64,000 bases of DNA from Protonemura montana. Taxonomy: Eukaryota > Arthropoda > Insecta > Plecoptera > Nemouridae. A program made the position numbers and the translations under genes. How positions within the stretch are numbered: position 1 is the stretch's first letter; the number at the start of each line of letters is the position of its first letter. Positions 1 to 12,158 of this stretch are shown here, one piece after another. The stretch is taken from positions 17,860,418 to 17,924,417 of the forward strand of contig OX387605.1 of the NCBI GenBank assembly GCA_947568835.1. The letters run 5' to 3'. Under the pieces are notes generated by a model, which was given only the letters and a program-made list of their open reading frames with translations, ran no database searches and was not told the origin of the DNA.

Positions 1-3000
1 AAAACTAAAATAGTTCACCATTTGAGAAATTCGCTAACCAGAAAATAAAAACAACAATTTCGAATATAAATGTATCTATTTTACTCTCGAGTGAACCAAA
101 TTAATCACAGGTAGCATTTCGACTATAACCAGACATTCACCTGAACGCAGCCCGCAGAGCTAGCCCGGCACCTCCACGAAAATATAAAATGCTAGAACTC
201 ATTAACGTGTACATGAAAGTTTTATTATTTAGTATCATATTTTATCCTGTCGTTCACTGCGAATGTACAGCAAACAAGTTTTGTGTAAAAAAAATTGATT
301 AACAACATGTTAATTAAAAAAAACGCCATATTTGGCACATATTACTTTTGGCATTGAAACACATGAAACCTTGGATCAAATAAATGTATAGCATGGCAAA
401 GAATATTTATATCTGTTTCCAAAAAGCATCTCTTCTCCGTCTCCAAGAGTAATACAAAAGATGCAAAGGTTACGCTTATCCAAGCAAGACTAGAGACGGG
501 CCAAATTTACAGCCTGGCATTATTAATTACAGAATTGCTGGATGAGTAACTCCCATACACGGTTTAATTACCAGAGTGATTGTGCCAGTTCTGTGTGTGA
601 GTTGCTATGTACATTGTGTGGCGTGCATAAAGCATAGTAATTAATTTGTCATTAATATAGTATCAGCATTGGAAATGAAGGACTTTGGAGGCATTTTGAG
701 TGCAGCCTGTGATTACTGTTAAAGGATTAATGAGTTGTTGTAGCACTAACGCGTGATTAAAACAAAGGGGCACATTTCAACGATGCCAAACGGGTTACGT
801 AGAATGGTTATACTTTGGTCAAGTGTATCGCGCAAGTCTCACAAAATTGAGATTGAGCATCAATGGCAAATACTTGTTATTTCATTAGCAAAGGTCACTG
901 CTGTAACCAGTGCTATAGTAAAGATTGCTTTGAACAAGCTCAGAGAAATTTTACTCCTACTGGTTTTCAAATCAAAATGAAACTATAACTCTAGTGGGTA
1001 TTCGTACAAAAAGTATTCGTCGTGTATTTACTATGAAAAAAAAAAAAAACTGAAACTTACAAACTATTCCCACAGTTTGCGTTGTCAAACAAAAGTTATT
1101 TCTTTGCTTTTCATATACTTGACGAATGAATAAAAGTAGGGCGATGGTCAAAGAATATCTCGGTGAATTCAGTACAATTTTGAACTACAATGCGTACTTT
1201 TTTGGGGCTTCCTATGGCAATCTTAATCCACATATGACAGCAGTCACCAGCCTCGTTTGTCAATAATAGAGCCCTTGCTCGAATTTATACTTTAGTGCTA
1301 CATCCTTCAGGACCGTGACAAATTGCAAGGCTTTCAAAGCTTCATAGCAATTCTCTGACGCTAACTTGTTCTGACAGTTTTCTTCGCTTCTAAGCAATCA
1401 ATTCTACCGACTCTACTCTTAAAAATCACTTTTTAAAAGTTTAAATGAGAACTCAAGTGTGTTTTAAATTCATCCAAATGAAATTTAATAACGCAGTTTA
1501 AGAAAAACAGCACAAACCATAGATACAAAAAAAATACTGATGCCTCTACAGAAGCAAGTTTCCGGCTACTGTAATATGTAGATGTGAATAAAAAAGTGAA
1601 TACACTTCATAATATCTTTCACGTCTCAGAGCTTCTCATCTCATAACGTAGTTAGAGAAACTCTGTGTGTCCGCTCCAAATACCCCTTTCGCGTTCAAAA
1701 CTTTGTAATGCACGCCATCATCGCAGCTCTTTGCCACGTGACAACAAATTCTAGCTTAACATTTTGCGATCTCTTTATTTTCACCAACATTCAAGACACA
1801 TTGATCTGAAAGCGGAGCCAAGAAGACAACTTTCGGCTATAACTTTTAAAAAAGAGAATCACATTATTCAGAAAACGCGAAAGAGAAACTCGAAGAGCTG
1901 TATTTCACACTTGTTAGATTTTCGGATTAAGTAAATAGAATTCGAATAATATAAAGGGCGTTTGTGAATATTTTCTTCTGAAGATTTTCACAGTGCCCCT
2001 TTCTCTGGGGTAATGAAATAATCAGTCAGGGAGGGGTGGATTTGGCCTGAAGCTCTTTAGACCAATAGAATGGGAGCACTTGCAATATGCAAAGCAATAA
2101 TCTCAAATTCATAAATAAGAATAAAAGCAATTAAGTACTGGCAGAGCATGGAATTAAACTTCTGGTCCTTACACGTTTCATCATATCTGTAAGCACATAG
2201 ATTAAAGGAGATCAGTAAATTTGCAACGCGACACAACTGTAGCATACCAAAAAGGAGAATGCATCGAATTACGATACTATTGCAGATGCATCCAATGCCA
2301 AGCTTTTGGAATTTGGAACTGACAAATTAGATCTTTAGCAGATAACCTAACCTACTTCTTGAAATAACATTGCACTGGCTGACATATGAACAATGCAAAC
2401 AAACCAACGGAAAAGCGCATCGGAAATACCCATGCGGATTTGATTCTTAGCACAAAATACAATAGAATTTCGATCTCAACATGAACGTCGCTTTGGAATT
2501 GAGGATATTTTTCTTGAAGCGTACGGCGTAAATAAGACGGGATATCCGAAAATTATATTTGTTATTTTTCTTACTCCATGAACTCTGGCACTTCACATAC
2601 GAGTTACGGGCTATGGTTTAGGTAATACTATAAACCAGGCCAACGTTCTAGGCCAGAGCTAAGCACACAATTTTGCCAGACGAAATTACTTTCTGTCCTA
2701 GAGAATTGTTGCCGAAAAATATGTCAAAGAAGAGGACAGAGCTCATAAGTGGGGATGAAGTCTTAATTATAAACAGTGAGAAAGGGAATAGGAACCACAA
2801 ACCTAGCATCACTATAAACCACCGAACTTAATCAAAAACAACCTTTAGATAATAAAAATGGAAATGGTGATGTTGAGACAGAATATTCCAAAAGTTAGCA
2901 CTATATTCGGGGTTTATGAAACCCTGGACCTTCTCCTACTCCTCATTAACAAGATAGCAATACCGATACCAGTGACAAGGTATAAAAGATATCAACATTA

Positions 3001-5197
3001 AAAAAAAAAACGCCCATAACACCGCTAATGTATTAATCTTGTGGAAATTGTGCACTCGTCTGGCATGTTTAACGACTAGCATGCTTAACGACTGGCGAGC
3101 GCCAGCAAAATGGACGTTTGTATAGTTGGGGCCGGTCAGTTTGTCGTAAATCCGAGCGGACACAAAACAAGCGCTTATCGGTGGTGGTGTCTCCTGGGGA
3201 TTGGACGTGGCTTTCAACGCCAAGCGGCAGAGAGCGCGACGTGTGCCCAAATTTATCGCCGTTCGGCCGAGCCACGAAGCCCGGACCGCGAGAGAGACGC
3301 GAGGGTTCTGTAGCGACCGCCGCAGCAGCAGCTAGAGTCTGCCCGGGACCGGGACTTGTGAGAGATGCTTCTTTACTATTAAGCACTGTGAGCAAGAACT
3401 GCATGTTTGTGATGTTTACTTTATGGCTTGAAGCGATGGTCATTTTTAGTCAGAATTTCTAATAACTTACTAATTTTGTACGTTTGTGTTGATTTTTTCT
3501 ACTTCTTTGCTTTATCTTACTCTTTCAGTGTTTGTAAAGGCAGAAAAGTTGAAGTTTTCCTGCGCCAGCTTAGAATATGGTGCGAGCTGGAGCAAGAAAT
3601 AATGAAAAATATTTCAGATTATCTACTCTGCTTTGAACTATTTGAATTTGATCTAAAAAAATTCTGACACTGTCGAAGAAAGCAAATATATTCCTATCAT
3701 AGTTTGGGATAATTTGGCATTGATTTATTGTGCTTAACGAAAAGAAAAGATTTATTGACGAATACCGCATCACACTAAAAAAAGTGTTTTTAAAATGATC
3801 TTTTGAAAAAAATTGTCAAATAGATTGACCAAAAAAAAAGTAAATTAATACTAAAAAAATGTTTAAGCAATATGCCAACGAAACACTACTGAAAAAGTAG
3901 ACTGAATTTATATTGAGGTCTGCATATCTCAAAAAGTAGTGACTGCTTGTTGAGTATTTGATCACTTGATCCTCGTTTCAATGTCCGTTACGCGAAACAG
4001 GTGTCGTGGCGTGAACGCGAAGCGTCCAACCAACCATCTCCCATCTGCATAGCGACACTGTTAACGCTAAAACATGGTGACTTTTATTAATGCACACTGG
4101 GAATTACCTTTGACCTGACACAATCACCAGTTCCGAATCTGACCCGACGACCCAGTGCAGGGGAATAATAATATGTTGGTGATATTTTATCGTGTAATAG
4201 CCGGAGCCAGATCGGTGGTACTAGTAGAAAGAAATTATTAAAGCCATCAAGAGTAGCGTATCGGCGATGGGACTTGCCAGTCGACAATTTGACATCGGCA
4301 TTGTAAATATCAGGCAAAAAAACTGATTAAATTTGAAAAATGGTATAACTGCGCATTACAAGAATGACGCTAAGTAGAAATGCTAACAAAATACGGCTCC
4401 TCCACTATGTTTTGTGTAAAGAAAATATATAATTTTGAGCTATACTTCGTTTAGCGAAATAAAATTATTTTACCTGTCGTTTTGGGGTGGCATGTTGGCA
4501 ACTGTCACTGTTAATAACACTACTAATCATCTTCGCTGATGTCCAACATTTTATTTTTGCTCTAACCCTTTTGTCGTGCCAAAATATTTTGTTTTTGAGC
4601 TATTTTAAGAATTTTTCTACCAACTGTGACAATCCTGGAAATTCTTTCGAAGATGTAATTAGTACTTTAGAATCCCACCCCTCAAATCATAACTGAAATT
4701 TAATTCATGATTGGGAAGCCAAGCAGGAAAGCAATTCTTGGGCTGGTATCTTTTCTCAACGAGCATGCCTGTAGGTAGGTTTATTACGGCAGAATTTTGT
4801 GGGAAAAATTTCCGTGGAAGCATTCTTTCACATTGGCAACTTAAAAAATAGTTACCCGTGGTTCGCCAGTCTACACGATTAAGCACACAAGCCGGCAAGT
4901 AATTTGTAGCTAACCATGAAAACAGACATAGTGGTACTTAGGGAGCTTTAAAAAAGTACAAATTATTGTTCAGACAAATTAAATCGAAAAAGTTATCAAT
5001 AAGCATTGACATTTCCAAATAATATAGAAACCCTCAAAACAGCTTTACTTTCATTTCAGTTTCTTTTTTTAGATGTAAGAAAAAATGTTCTTCGATAAGC
5101 TAAAAACCAGCTCTAGATCTGTCTTCTGAGTGGTATAAACACTCTCAAAATAATATTACCGAGTACACGTCAATATTTTTTCTTAAATTCGTTTCAG
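1..5197. other. No supported gene; A+T-rich intergenic DNA
   Basis: The stretch is A+T-rich and all open frames are short and lack family resemblance, splice structure or coding-like composition. The only compositional break is the GC-rich island at 3085-3370, listed separately. I see no tRNA, rRNA or recognisable transposon protein here. Confidence 0.6.
3085..3370. other. GC/CpG-rich island, function unknown
   Basis: About 280 bases rich in CpG stand out from strongly A+T-rich surroundings. Both strands are open for over 100 codons here (plus 3118-3462, minus 3069-3443), which is expected of GC-rich DNA and does not by itself show coding. Neither translation resembles a family I know. It could be a promoter-proximal island, a leader exon or a repeat fragment. 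I see no TATA box or polyadenylation signal that settles strand. Confidence 0.4.
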
Positions 5198-5292
5198 ATA
5201 ATACGCCAGCTCAGGCAGCAATAACATCTGCTTTCAACAACAACCACATCGACCTTAAGCTCCCACCAGCACCCCACTCACCACCCAAATGA
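5198..5292 (+). CDS. Candidate 3'-terminal coding exon of an unidentified gene (partial)
   Basis: A pyrimidine-rich stretch ending TTTCAG at 5197 precedes an open frame that uses two bases to complete a split codon, runs 30 codons and stops with TGA at 5290-5292. The peptide is hydrophilic then proline-rich, ending PPAPHSPPK, and codon usage is more GC-rich than the flanks. An AATAAA at 5397-5402 lies about 105 bases after the stop, where a terminal exon should have it. No upstream exon was identified, so the gene is unknown and the exon may be spurious. Confidence 0.3.
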
Positions 5293-7445
5293 ATGAACTC
5301 ATTTTACATCGGAGTATAAATATACTTTTTTTTTCTGTACAAATTGTCCCTAACGAGCTCCCCTTGTTCTTCACGTGAACTGGAATCTCTCTCTCTAATA
5401 AATCAAGACTCGTTCCGAACATGGCTGAGCCACCCCCGTTGACTTCCGTCCGGTATAAGCCATGATGATTGAATTAATTGACTTTGAGAGAGCGCGTTCA
5501 GAAATCTAGCGTCTCGCGACCTGGCAATCTAATTTAGCATGATCCCAGATTCGCGCTCGATTCAATGTGAACCTAGGCAATCAGCAGCATTGATTCAGGT
5601 GACAATGCCGCCGTTGTGTCCTCTGAGTTCTGACATACCCTCTCGACACTACCAGACTTAAACTGTACGTGTGGTACGCTTCATTTGCCTCGTTAACGTC
5701 TCCGTCAATTTGAATATACTTATTCGCCAATGAGCAGCTCAAGTCGAATAAAATATCCAGTCAAAATTTAATCAGAGCGAAGCCTGGGAAAATAATTTGT
5801 GAAGTATGTGTTTTTGGACACATAAATAATTTACGCTTAGTCATAATAAAGGTCGCGACCACTCGACGGTATTACTGTTTAAAAAAACCGTTTATTTCCT
5901 CGTATATCCTTAAACGCAATCTAATTGGCTCTGATTTATGCTGTCCGCAATTACAGTACTATTGACAAGCAGAAAGCGAAGCGAACATGATATGGCACGC
6001 TCGAAGATGATCTCATCAAGAAACCCGGTGCCGAGTATAGGGGTGCAGCATCCAATCCTGGCAGATGACACTTCAATTACCCGCGGATAGGCTCAACAGA
6101 CTCCAGGACTCACGGCACCACTCCGAAAGAACCAGATGGCCCCAAGGAACGCTTTGAGACGAGCTGTGTTTTCGGAATGCAGATGAATTTCGTCAATCGC
6201 GACTTGGAAGGCATGCTCTTTCCATGTGTCAAATGGTTATTTACGTTTAATCAAACAAGTCTATTTGCGAATTCTGTTCCGAGAATGCAGAGGGCACTCA
6301 ATATCTTTTAGGTACCTAGAACGAATTGATTAAAATGAAGGTCTGCGAAGGTAGGCGCCAAAACGACCATTATACTTGATAATGTCTGAGGTCCTGGCCG
6401 TATGACTCCTATGCTTCTTGTTTTCCAGGAATTCCAATTGATGTGGATTTCTCGTAGAACAACCCAATTAAACATCGACATGGAACTGGTCAAAGGCCAA
6501 ATGAAAATCTACAGAAACGCAGCTCAGTGAGCAGTTGAAAATACAGTATGCTTTGATAAAGCCGGGAAATATCTAGTGATTACTTGTATTGTATTTTGAT
6601 TCGCATTGCAAGTAGGTTAAGTGCCTACCTAACTGTGACCGTCGCAAAATGAGGAGCTTGCACATCCTGGTTAGTGAAAAATGAAAGCTCTCTCGTGACT
6701 GTCAAAAAATATTTTGACAGTTTTAGCGCACATGTTCAACACGATACACATCGAACAAGGGCACACAAATTGCGAGTGAACCCCTTTTTCCCACTGCAAA
6801 AATATCCATGAAATTCTAAACAGAAACTACTTGGAATCTTTTCAGCTGTCACATGCAGACGCTGTCATTCGTAACACTACAAATGTAATGTACCGTTTAA
6901 ACAACGATGTGCACATTTTGCTGCGAAATGCATTTCAATAACGTTTCGCACATAAAAATGTTCGCGCCTCATGTTGGAGTGTGAAAATGTTTACCTTTAG
7001 CAATGTTGCACGTACGTGAGTCCATTGTGCAAATGTGACAATGTCGACTGACATGAGCCGAACCACACTCCCTTTGATAAACTGATGTCGGAAAATATCG
7101 GCACACGTGCAAGGGATACAGTGAAATTGCATTTATTTCAAACACGATGCAAGCATTTCTTGGATTTTTTAATATATCGTCTGCCATGAAACATGTTGTC
7201 TGAATTATTCAACGAATCAGTTTCATCGGAACTCTAGAGGTTTTTGAGATCAAAGATGACTTTTAAGTTTTCCTTCCAGCGTAAAAGTGTTCTATCGTTT
7301 GATTATTCCTGTCTCATGACTGTTAATGTGATCGTTGCGCTTGTATAAAATAAACATGGTTGCATTTTTAGATCAAACCTGACTTTTTATACTCAAAAAA
7401 GTCAAAATTATAACCAAAAATATATAAATTGTCGTCAGCACTTAC

Positions 7446-7530
7446 ATGAGGTGTCACTATCGGTGGAAGCAATCGTCACCCTAGCTCCGTTGAAACAGGT
7501 TCTTGCTCTCTTCTCCTTTGACTCAGCGCC
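7446..7530 (-). CDS. Candidate internal coding exon of an unidentified minus-strand gene
   Basis: On the minus strand TTACTTGCAG (acceptor) precedes an 85-base block ending CTCAT before GTAAGT, a near-ideal donor. Only one frame is open through it, giving 28 residues beginning GAESKEKRARTCFNGARV and ending ASTDSDTS. The block is more GC-rich than both flanks. Neighbouring exons were not found on either side, so the gene is unidentified. The paired splice sites and single open frame are the whole of the evidence. Confidence 0.3.
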
Positions 7531-8139
7531 CTGCAAGTAATTAGCAACGAATCTTTATTAAGTATCGACATAATTAGTGCGATATTTCTGCGCCACGGAG
7601 CACGCGGTGCTGAATTCAACGGCTATACCCCGACTAATTGCCTACCAATTTGTCAGCAGCAGACAAAAGAACGCCGACGCAGTCTTACTCCGGCAAATTC
7701 ATTGACCAGCGACGCATACTTTCACAAGCTATTATTTTTCAATTCCATTTTTTTTTCGACCGGAATCAAACGGCTATTAAAATGTCGATTAAAATAACAA
7801 TGCGTAAGCCCTTTTGTGTAATTTTGTTGGACGCAGACAGAGCGAATTGCTCAACCTTTCCAACAATAAAACTAATTTGCCAATAAAAAACATTAGCTTG
7901 AGATTCAACAATAAATGAGCAAAAATTAAATTACGGATTGGTACCCAGTTTCCAAAGTAACCACAGAATGTTTTGTTAATTCATTCGCCACCAAATTTGC
8001 AGTTTTCTCCGAGCAGTTCCGGCATTTAGCTAAAATTTCGACGAAAAACCCAAATTTGTCGTGCGTTTTTCAATCAAGGAGACAACTATCCGTCAGATAC
8101 TAAAAACAATATAAGTAGCGAGCTTCCCGAGACAAAGAC

Positions 8140-10200
8140 ATGGACACCAATCCAATCACCCTGATAGTGGGCACCGGCGCTGCCGTCCTCATCGCGCGCA
8201 CGTTCTACGAGAGTTTCAATACTTCACGGGGACATACCAGTGCCGTCCTCAAGAAAGATAGCAAGACCAAGAGGCCAAGTAGAAATCACTCCGCAGCATC
8301 GAGTAAGGAAAGCAACGCCCGCGAAGTAGATGGTCAGTCCGGACGATCCAAGAGGTCCTCATCAGCCAGTGTAAGCGGAAGTTATAAGGAGCTAGCCAAC
8401 ACACTTTCCCTGGTCGATCAAAAACTTGATGAACTCGTCAATGAAGCCAACTCAGAGATAATCGTCACCCGTGCAGCGTCACCAGCCACATCCTTAAAGC
8501 TCTCTCAAGAATTATCCAACAAACTATTAGCTGAGCGCGATCATGTAGATGAGGAGGTTTCGGGTAAAATTGAAGAGATAGGGAGCTCCAATGAGACCGC
8601 CACCGATCTTTCTTCAGACGGTTTGTCTGTTGCAAAGACTTCTGGCTCCGTCCGCGAAGGCGATGACTTCATTCAACTGCACGCTTGCTCGCACCTCCCC
8701 GAAGATTCCACCCAGAAGTCACAGAGTGGTGTGCACGTATCCGTAGACATAATTAAAAAACCAGAGAGTGCCGTCCATGTGTCAGTAGACGTCATGCAAA
8801 TGGCGGAAGCTGGACGACTAGCTGATCGTATGGACCAAATATCTCAAAGTCTTACGAAACAGTTGGAAGGCAGTGCCCATCAATCTGAACGTATCGAGCA
8901 AGTTAGCGACAAGGGCGTATTACGACTTGAGAGTACCGTCTATGCCAAAGATCATGTCGAACATGTCCAAGGAAATGCGATTCAACCGCATGAAAATAGC
9001 GTACGTGAACAATCAGAGATTGCTTACGAAAATATAGGGCAACGTTCTGGAAGTGATGGGCATAGTTCTGAACGCACTCCGCTCTCTGAACATGAGAATC
9101 ATAGCGCTCTGCGCCGTAGTTCCCGTAGTTCTGAACGTTCGTCACACTCTAAACATGACGATCGTATAGCTCTGCACAGTCCTGAAAGTGGCACGCATGT
9201 GTCGAAACATTCATTACGTGTCGAGAACTGCTTAGAAAACGTCATGAAGCTACCGGAGAGTGCCCCGCGTCTCTCTCAAATGTCCGCGCATTCTGCAGCG
9301 GGCTTTGACAATGTCTCCGAACATTCTGCCCATGAAAAACAGCCGGGCAGTGCACGAGTTTCTGATCATTCAGCTCATTCTGACCGTGGACAAGAAGATG
9401 CTGTTCACCAGCCAGAAATCAACGATCAAGAGGTTACCGGATACTCGGCTGCAGACAACGCGCTGTCAGAAGAAGAAAATGATTCCCACAACGATGTGAA
9501 GATAACATCGAGTGAAATCGACCAAGAAATCAGAAGATCCATCGCACTGGAAAGTCTTAAAAATACCAACGAGCAGCTTGGTATGATTGTTGATGAAATC
9601 GGAATGCGGCCAGAAACACCAGCGGGTCAATTTGACCCTGAGATCATCCGTGCAGCCGTTGAGACGTTGTGTGCCGTCTACAACGAGCAGCAAAAGTACA
9701 ACAAGGAAGCAAAAAACTATCTGTTGCAAATCAGAATGGAAAAAGACTCGATGGTGGCTAATGAATGTGAGGATCCGGCGAATATGACGAGTGGCGCACC
9801 ATTTCAAGAGGTGTTTTTTAATAGTTTCAGACGCGACAATCATGAAGAAGATAACACCGCTCAGATAATTGAAACGATGAATGAATACCTTGTTGGTGAC
9901 GACCAGAACGACGACGTGGATAGCAATTCGGCCGAGACGGACTCAAACGCTAGCGATCGTACGGCAGAGGATGAAACTGAAGAAGCACCATTGGCAAGAG
10001 GCAATGATGTAGGCAATGTGGAAGGGGAGAGCAACACTACTACAAGTAGCCTTACCAACTCGCTCGTGATCTACGTAAAGGAACGGAACGAAAATGATGA
10101 CTCAAGGACTGAAGGATTCGAAGATGAAGGATTCGATGTGGTGTCCTGTGTTCCTAACATCTTTCAAAATGTTATTGTTCGCAGGATTCTCAAAGATTAA
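8140..10200 (+). CDS. Unrecognised 686-aa membrane-anchored Ser/His/Glu-rich protein
   Basis: A single uninterrupted frame of 686 codons, far longer than chance allows in this A+T-rich DNA. Residues about 5-20 (PITLIVGTGAAVLIA) form one hydrophobic segment at the extreme N-terminus, consistent with a signal anchor. The rest is hydrophilic and probably disordered: basic/Ser-rich at 35-80, then from about 190 to 430 degenerate repeats built around PES, HVSVD, SEH and HSAH motifs, then an acidic C-terminal third. A compact stretch near 480-560, following SLKNTNEQLGMIVDEIG, looks helical and may be the one ordered part. The start is the first ATG in frame. AATAAA follows at 10293. I do not recognise the family. 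Its neighbours downstream also encode short N-terminal membrane segments, but no sequence homology to them is evident. Confidence 0.8.
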   Translation: MDTNPITLIVGTGAAVLIARTFYESFNTSRGHTSAVLKKDSKTKRPSRNHSAASSKESNAREVDGQSGRSKRSSSASVSGSYKELANTLSLVDQKLDELVNEANSEIIVTRAASPATSLKLSQELSNKLLAERDHVDEEVSGKIEEIGSSNETATDLSSDGLSVAKTSGSVREGDDFIQLHACSHLPEDSTQKSQSGVHVSVDIIKKPESAVHVSVDVMQMAEAGRLADRMDQISQSLTKQLEGSAHQSERIEQVSDKGVLRLESTVYAKDHVEHVQGNAIQPHENSVREQSEIAYENIGQRSGSDGHSSERTPLSEHENHSALRRSSRSSERSSHSKHDDRIALHSPESGTHVSKHSLRVENCLENVMKLPESAPRLSQMSAHSAAGFDNVSEHSAHEKQPGSARVSDHSAHSDRGQEDAVHQPEINDQEVTGYSAADNALSEEENDSHNDVKITSSEIDQEIRRSIALESLKNTNEQLGMIVDEIGMRPETPAGQFDPEIIRAAVETLCAVYNEQQKYNKEAKNYLLQIRMEKDSMVANECEDPANMTSGAPFQEVFFNSFRRDNHEEDNTAQIIETMNEYLVGDDQNDDVDSNSAETDSNASDRTAEDETEEAPLARGNDVGNVEGESNTTTSSLTNSLVIYVKERNENDDSRTEGFEDEGFDVVSCVPNIFQNVIVRRILKD

Positions 10201-10292
10201 TGTAAATAATATGCGTCGTTTTGCTAAATTTATGTATTAAGGTTGCTTTTGACCAATTCAAAACTGTTTCGAATGTACAATGTTACTGCTAA

Positions 10293-10298
10293 AATAAA
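10293..10298 (+). promoter_or_regulatory. Polyadenylation signal AATAAA
   Basis: AATAAA lies 93 bases after the stop of the 686-aa gene, in the sense orientation, supporting transcript end here. Confidence 0.65.
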
Positions 10299-10591
10299 AC
10301 ACACTCTATTGTAATTTTTGAATGTTTTTGTTTCGTTGCATTTACAGCTGATTATTAGATCCAAATAACGTAAAAGGAAAACTGCAAAAGGAAAACTGCA
10401 AAGGGTAATAAAGGAAAGCGCGATGCAACCTGCAAGTTACAAAACTATCAACTCTGACTCAAGTTCTAAAATCTACTAAAATCTACATGTTGCAGTGATT
10501 TTTCCCCAAAAATCCTAGCTCTTGTTCTCCCCAAAAACACATTTCATACTCTTTCATTCACACGGTTTTTCCAATACAACGTTTCGAAAAT

Positions 10592-11560
10592 ATGACTCCG
10601 AATCAATGCCCGTTTACGCTTTTGCTCCCTCAAAAGGAAACACTGATGAATATTTCACACATTCTTTTGATGTCTCTGGGTCTCACACAGATCGACTATT
10701 ACAGGTAAACTGCGGAATTTTTGGTGTTTCCGTGTTTCCGCATAGAAGCCAAAACCAGCAAGTGATGGAAGGGTGCAAGTGATGGCTAGGCTGGAAGAAT
10801 GAGCTCCCAAAACTGGTCACAAACCCGGGACCTACCAATTGTCGCTCGGGTGCTCAACCAATTTATCCTGGCACACTGACTCCAGCTTTTCAGGGTGGGA
10901 TAAGGGGTCCCCACAGGGTTGGGAGAAACATTAAGACGACTCATACATGTTTAGGTAAACATGCTTAAACATGAGCTGATTTAGTTGGACATTTCTGCAG
11001 CCATAGCATATTATCACAACTTTGAACTTTGGGATCTACAAATAACGGACTTATTTTGATGGCAAAGCGGGAATGTAGTAAAGGATTCAACGTATAGACT
11101 TTTTAGAATTAAAACAATTCAAAACCAAGAAAAACCTGTCTAATGAACCAACATAGTACTAATATTGAGAACCTTTTTAAAGAACGCTTCACACCGAATG
11201 CACGTGTAGGTATATCTAGCCAGTCTTGATCAAAATTTCGGATATTATTTCAGATTGTTCCGAGCTGATCCGAGCGAGATCTTATTCGCTTACCTGATCC
11301 TGTTCTGCAACTTGTTGCTCTTACTGGTTCGTCTACTGACCAATATATCGGCACTCATCTCTCAGCTGGAGCCGCGACAGCAGGCATTCAATAAATTATA
11401 CATTAAGAGATCGCTTGGGGGCGTTAAGAAAATAAAGAAACGCGTGACTGCCAACGAAGACCCGCAAAATTCTTGGTCGAAAGTCAATTTTCCGCAACGC
11501 CCGACTTTCAAAACTAACAGTGTGCCACAAATGCAGCGCTACAAGAGAGTTAAAATTTGA
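10592..11560 (+). CDS. Tandem-duplicated small two-TM protein, copy 1 (2 exons, 139 aa)
   Basis: Exon 1 is 10592-10704 (37 codons plus two bases, donor AG|GTAAAC); exon 2 is 11254-11560 (acceptor TATTTCAG). The split codon gives Arg. The protein starts MTPNQCPFTLLLPQKE, with a hydrophobic stretch around residues 20-32 and a clear transmembrane segment around 47-65 (LFAYLILFCNLLLLLVRLL). A strongly basic tail follows, ending in a block conserved with copy 2 (EDPQNSW then a Pro/Phe-rich stretch). AATAAA lies at 11880. The exon 1 assignment is supported by copy 2, whose exon 1 starts with the same MTPNQCP and has identical length. No known family is recognised; a small basic membrane protein of unknown role. 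Confidence 0.75.
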
Positions 11561-11879
11561 TCTTAGGTACTACTGTGATGTCGCCTCCTTTTTTATGGTT
11601 TTTATTTAGATTGAGTTTTGTTTTCTATGTAGATTGTGATTCTGGCTTTAGACGTGCTACATTTTGAGCACCTAGCAAGCAGTGACACAAGTGAATTTTC
11701 TTTCAGAATACCTACGAGATCATTATTGCTCTAGATATCAGTATCAAAGAAATCAACACTCAGCATCGTGAAGAGATGCAGCCTACTCTTAAACAGCATT
11801 AGAAAAATAGTAAACCGCAAAAGCACCAAATCCACTGATAGAACAAATCTACGTCAAATAGAATCCATGTCAATGAAGC

Positions 11880-11885
11880 AATAAA
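11880..11885 (+). promoter_or_regulatory. Polyadenylation signal AATAAA (copy 1)
   Basis: AATAAAG lies about 320 bases after the copy 1 stop and is conserved in position in the duplicate gene at 13665. Confidence 0.6.
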
Positions 11886-12158
11886 GAAAAAAAATCATAA
11901 CTATTTCCTTGTGTATTTTCAGTAATTGATTCATGCCTTCATGTGTTTTCTCCAATTTCCGTAACAAATTCAAAAACTCTGAGTCACAATTAAACTTGAT
12001 AAAACCAAAAATGTCTTAACTATCAACTCTGACTCATGTGAGCCTGATAAAATATGCGGTGATTTTTTTTCCCCCAAAATCTTAGCATTTGTTCTCCCCG
12101 AAAACACATTTCATAATCTTTCATTCACACAGTTTTGCCATAACGACGTTTCGAAAAT

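Noticed and set aside
11254-11260. Apparent loss of the start codon in copy 1 of the duplicated pair (ATTG where copy 2 has TATG).
   Set aside because: The true start is in the upstream exon at 10592, in phase with exon 2 through a split codon, and is conserved in copy 2. The difference only changes Ser-Met to Arg-Leu inside the protein.
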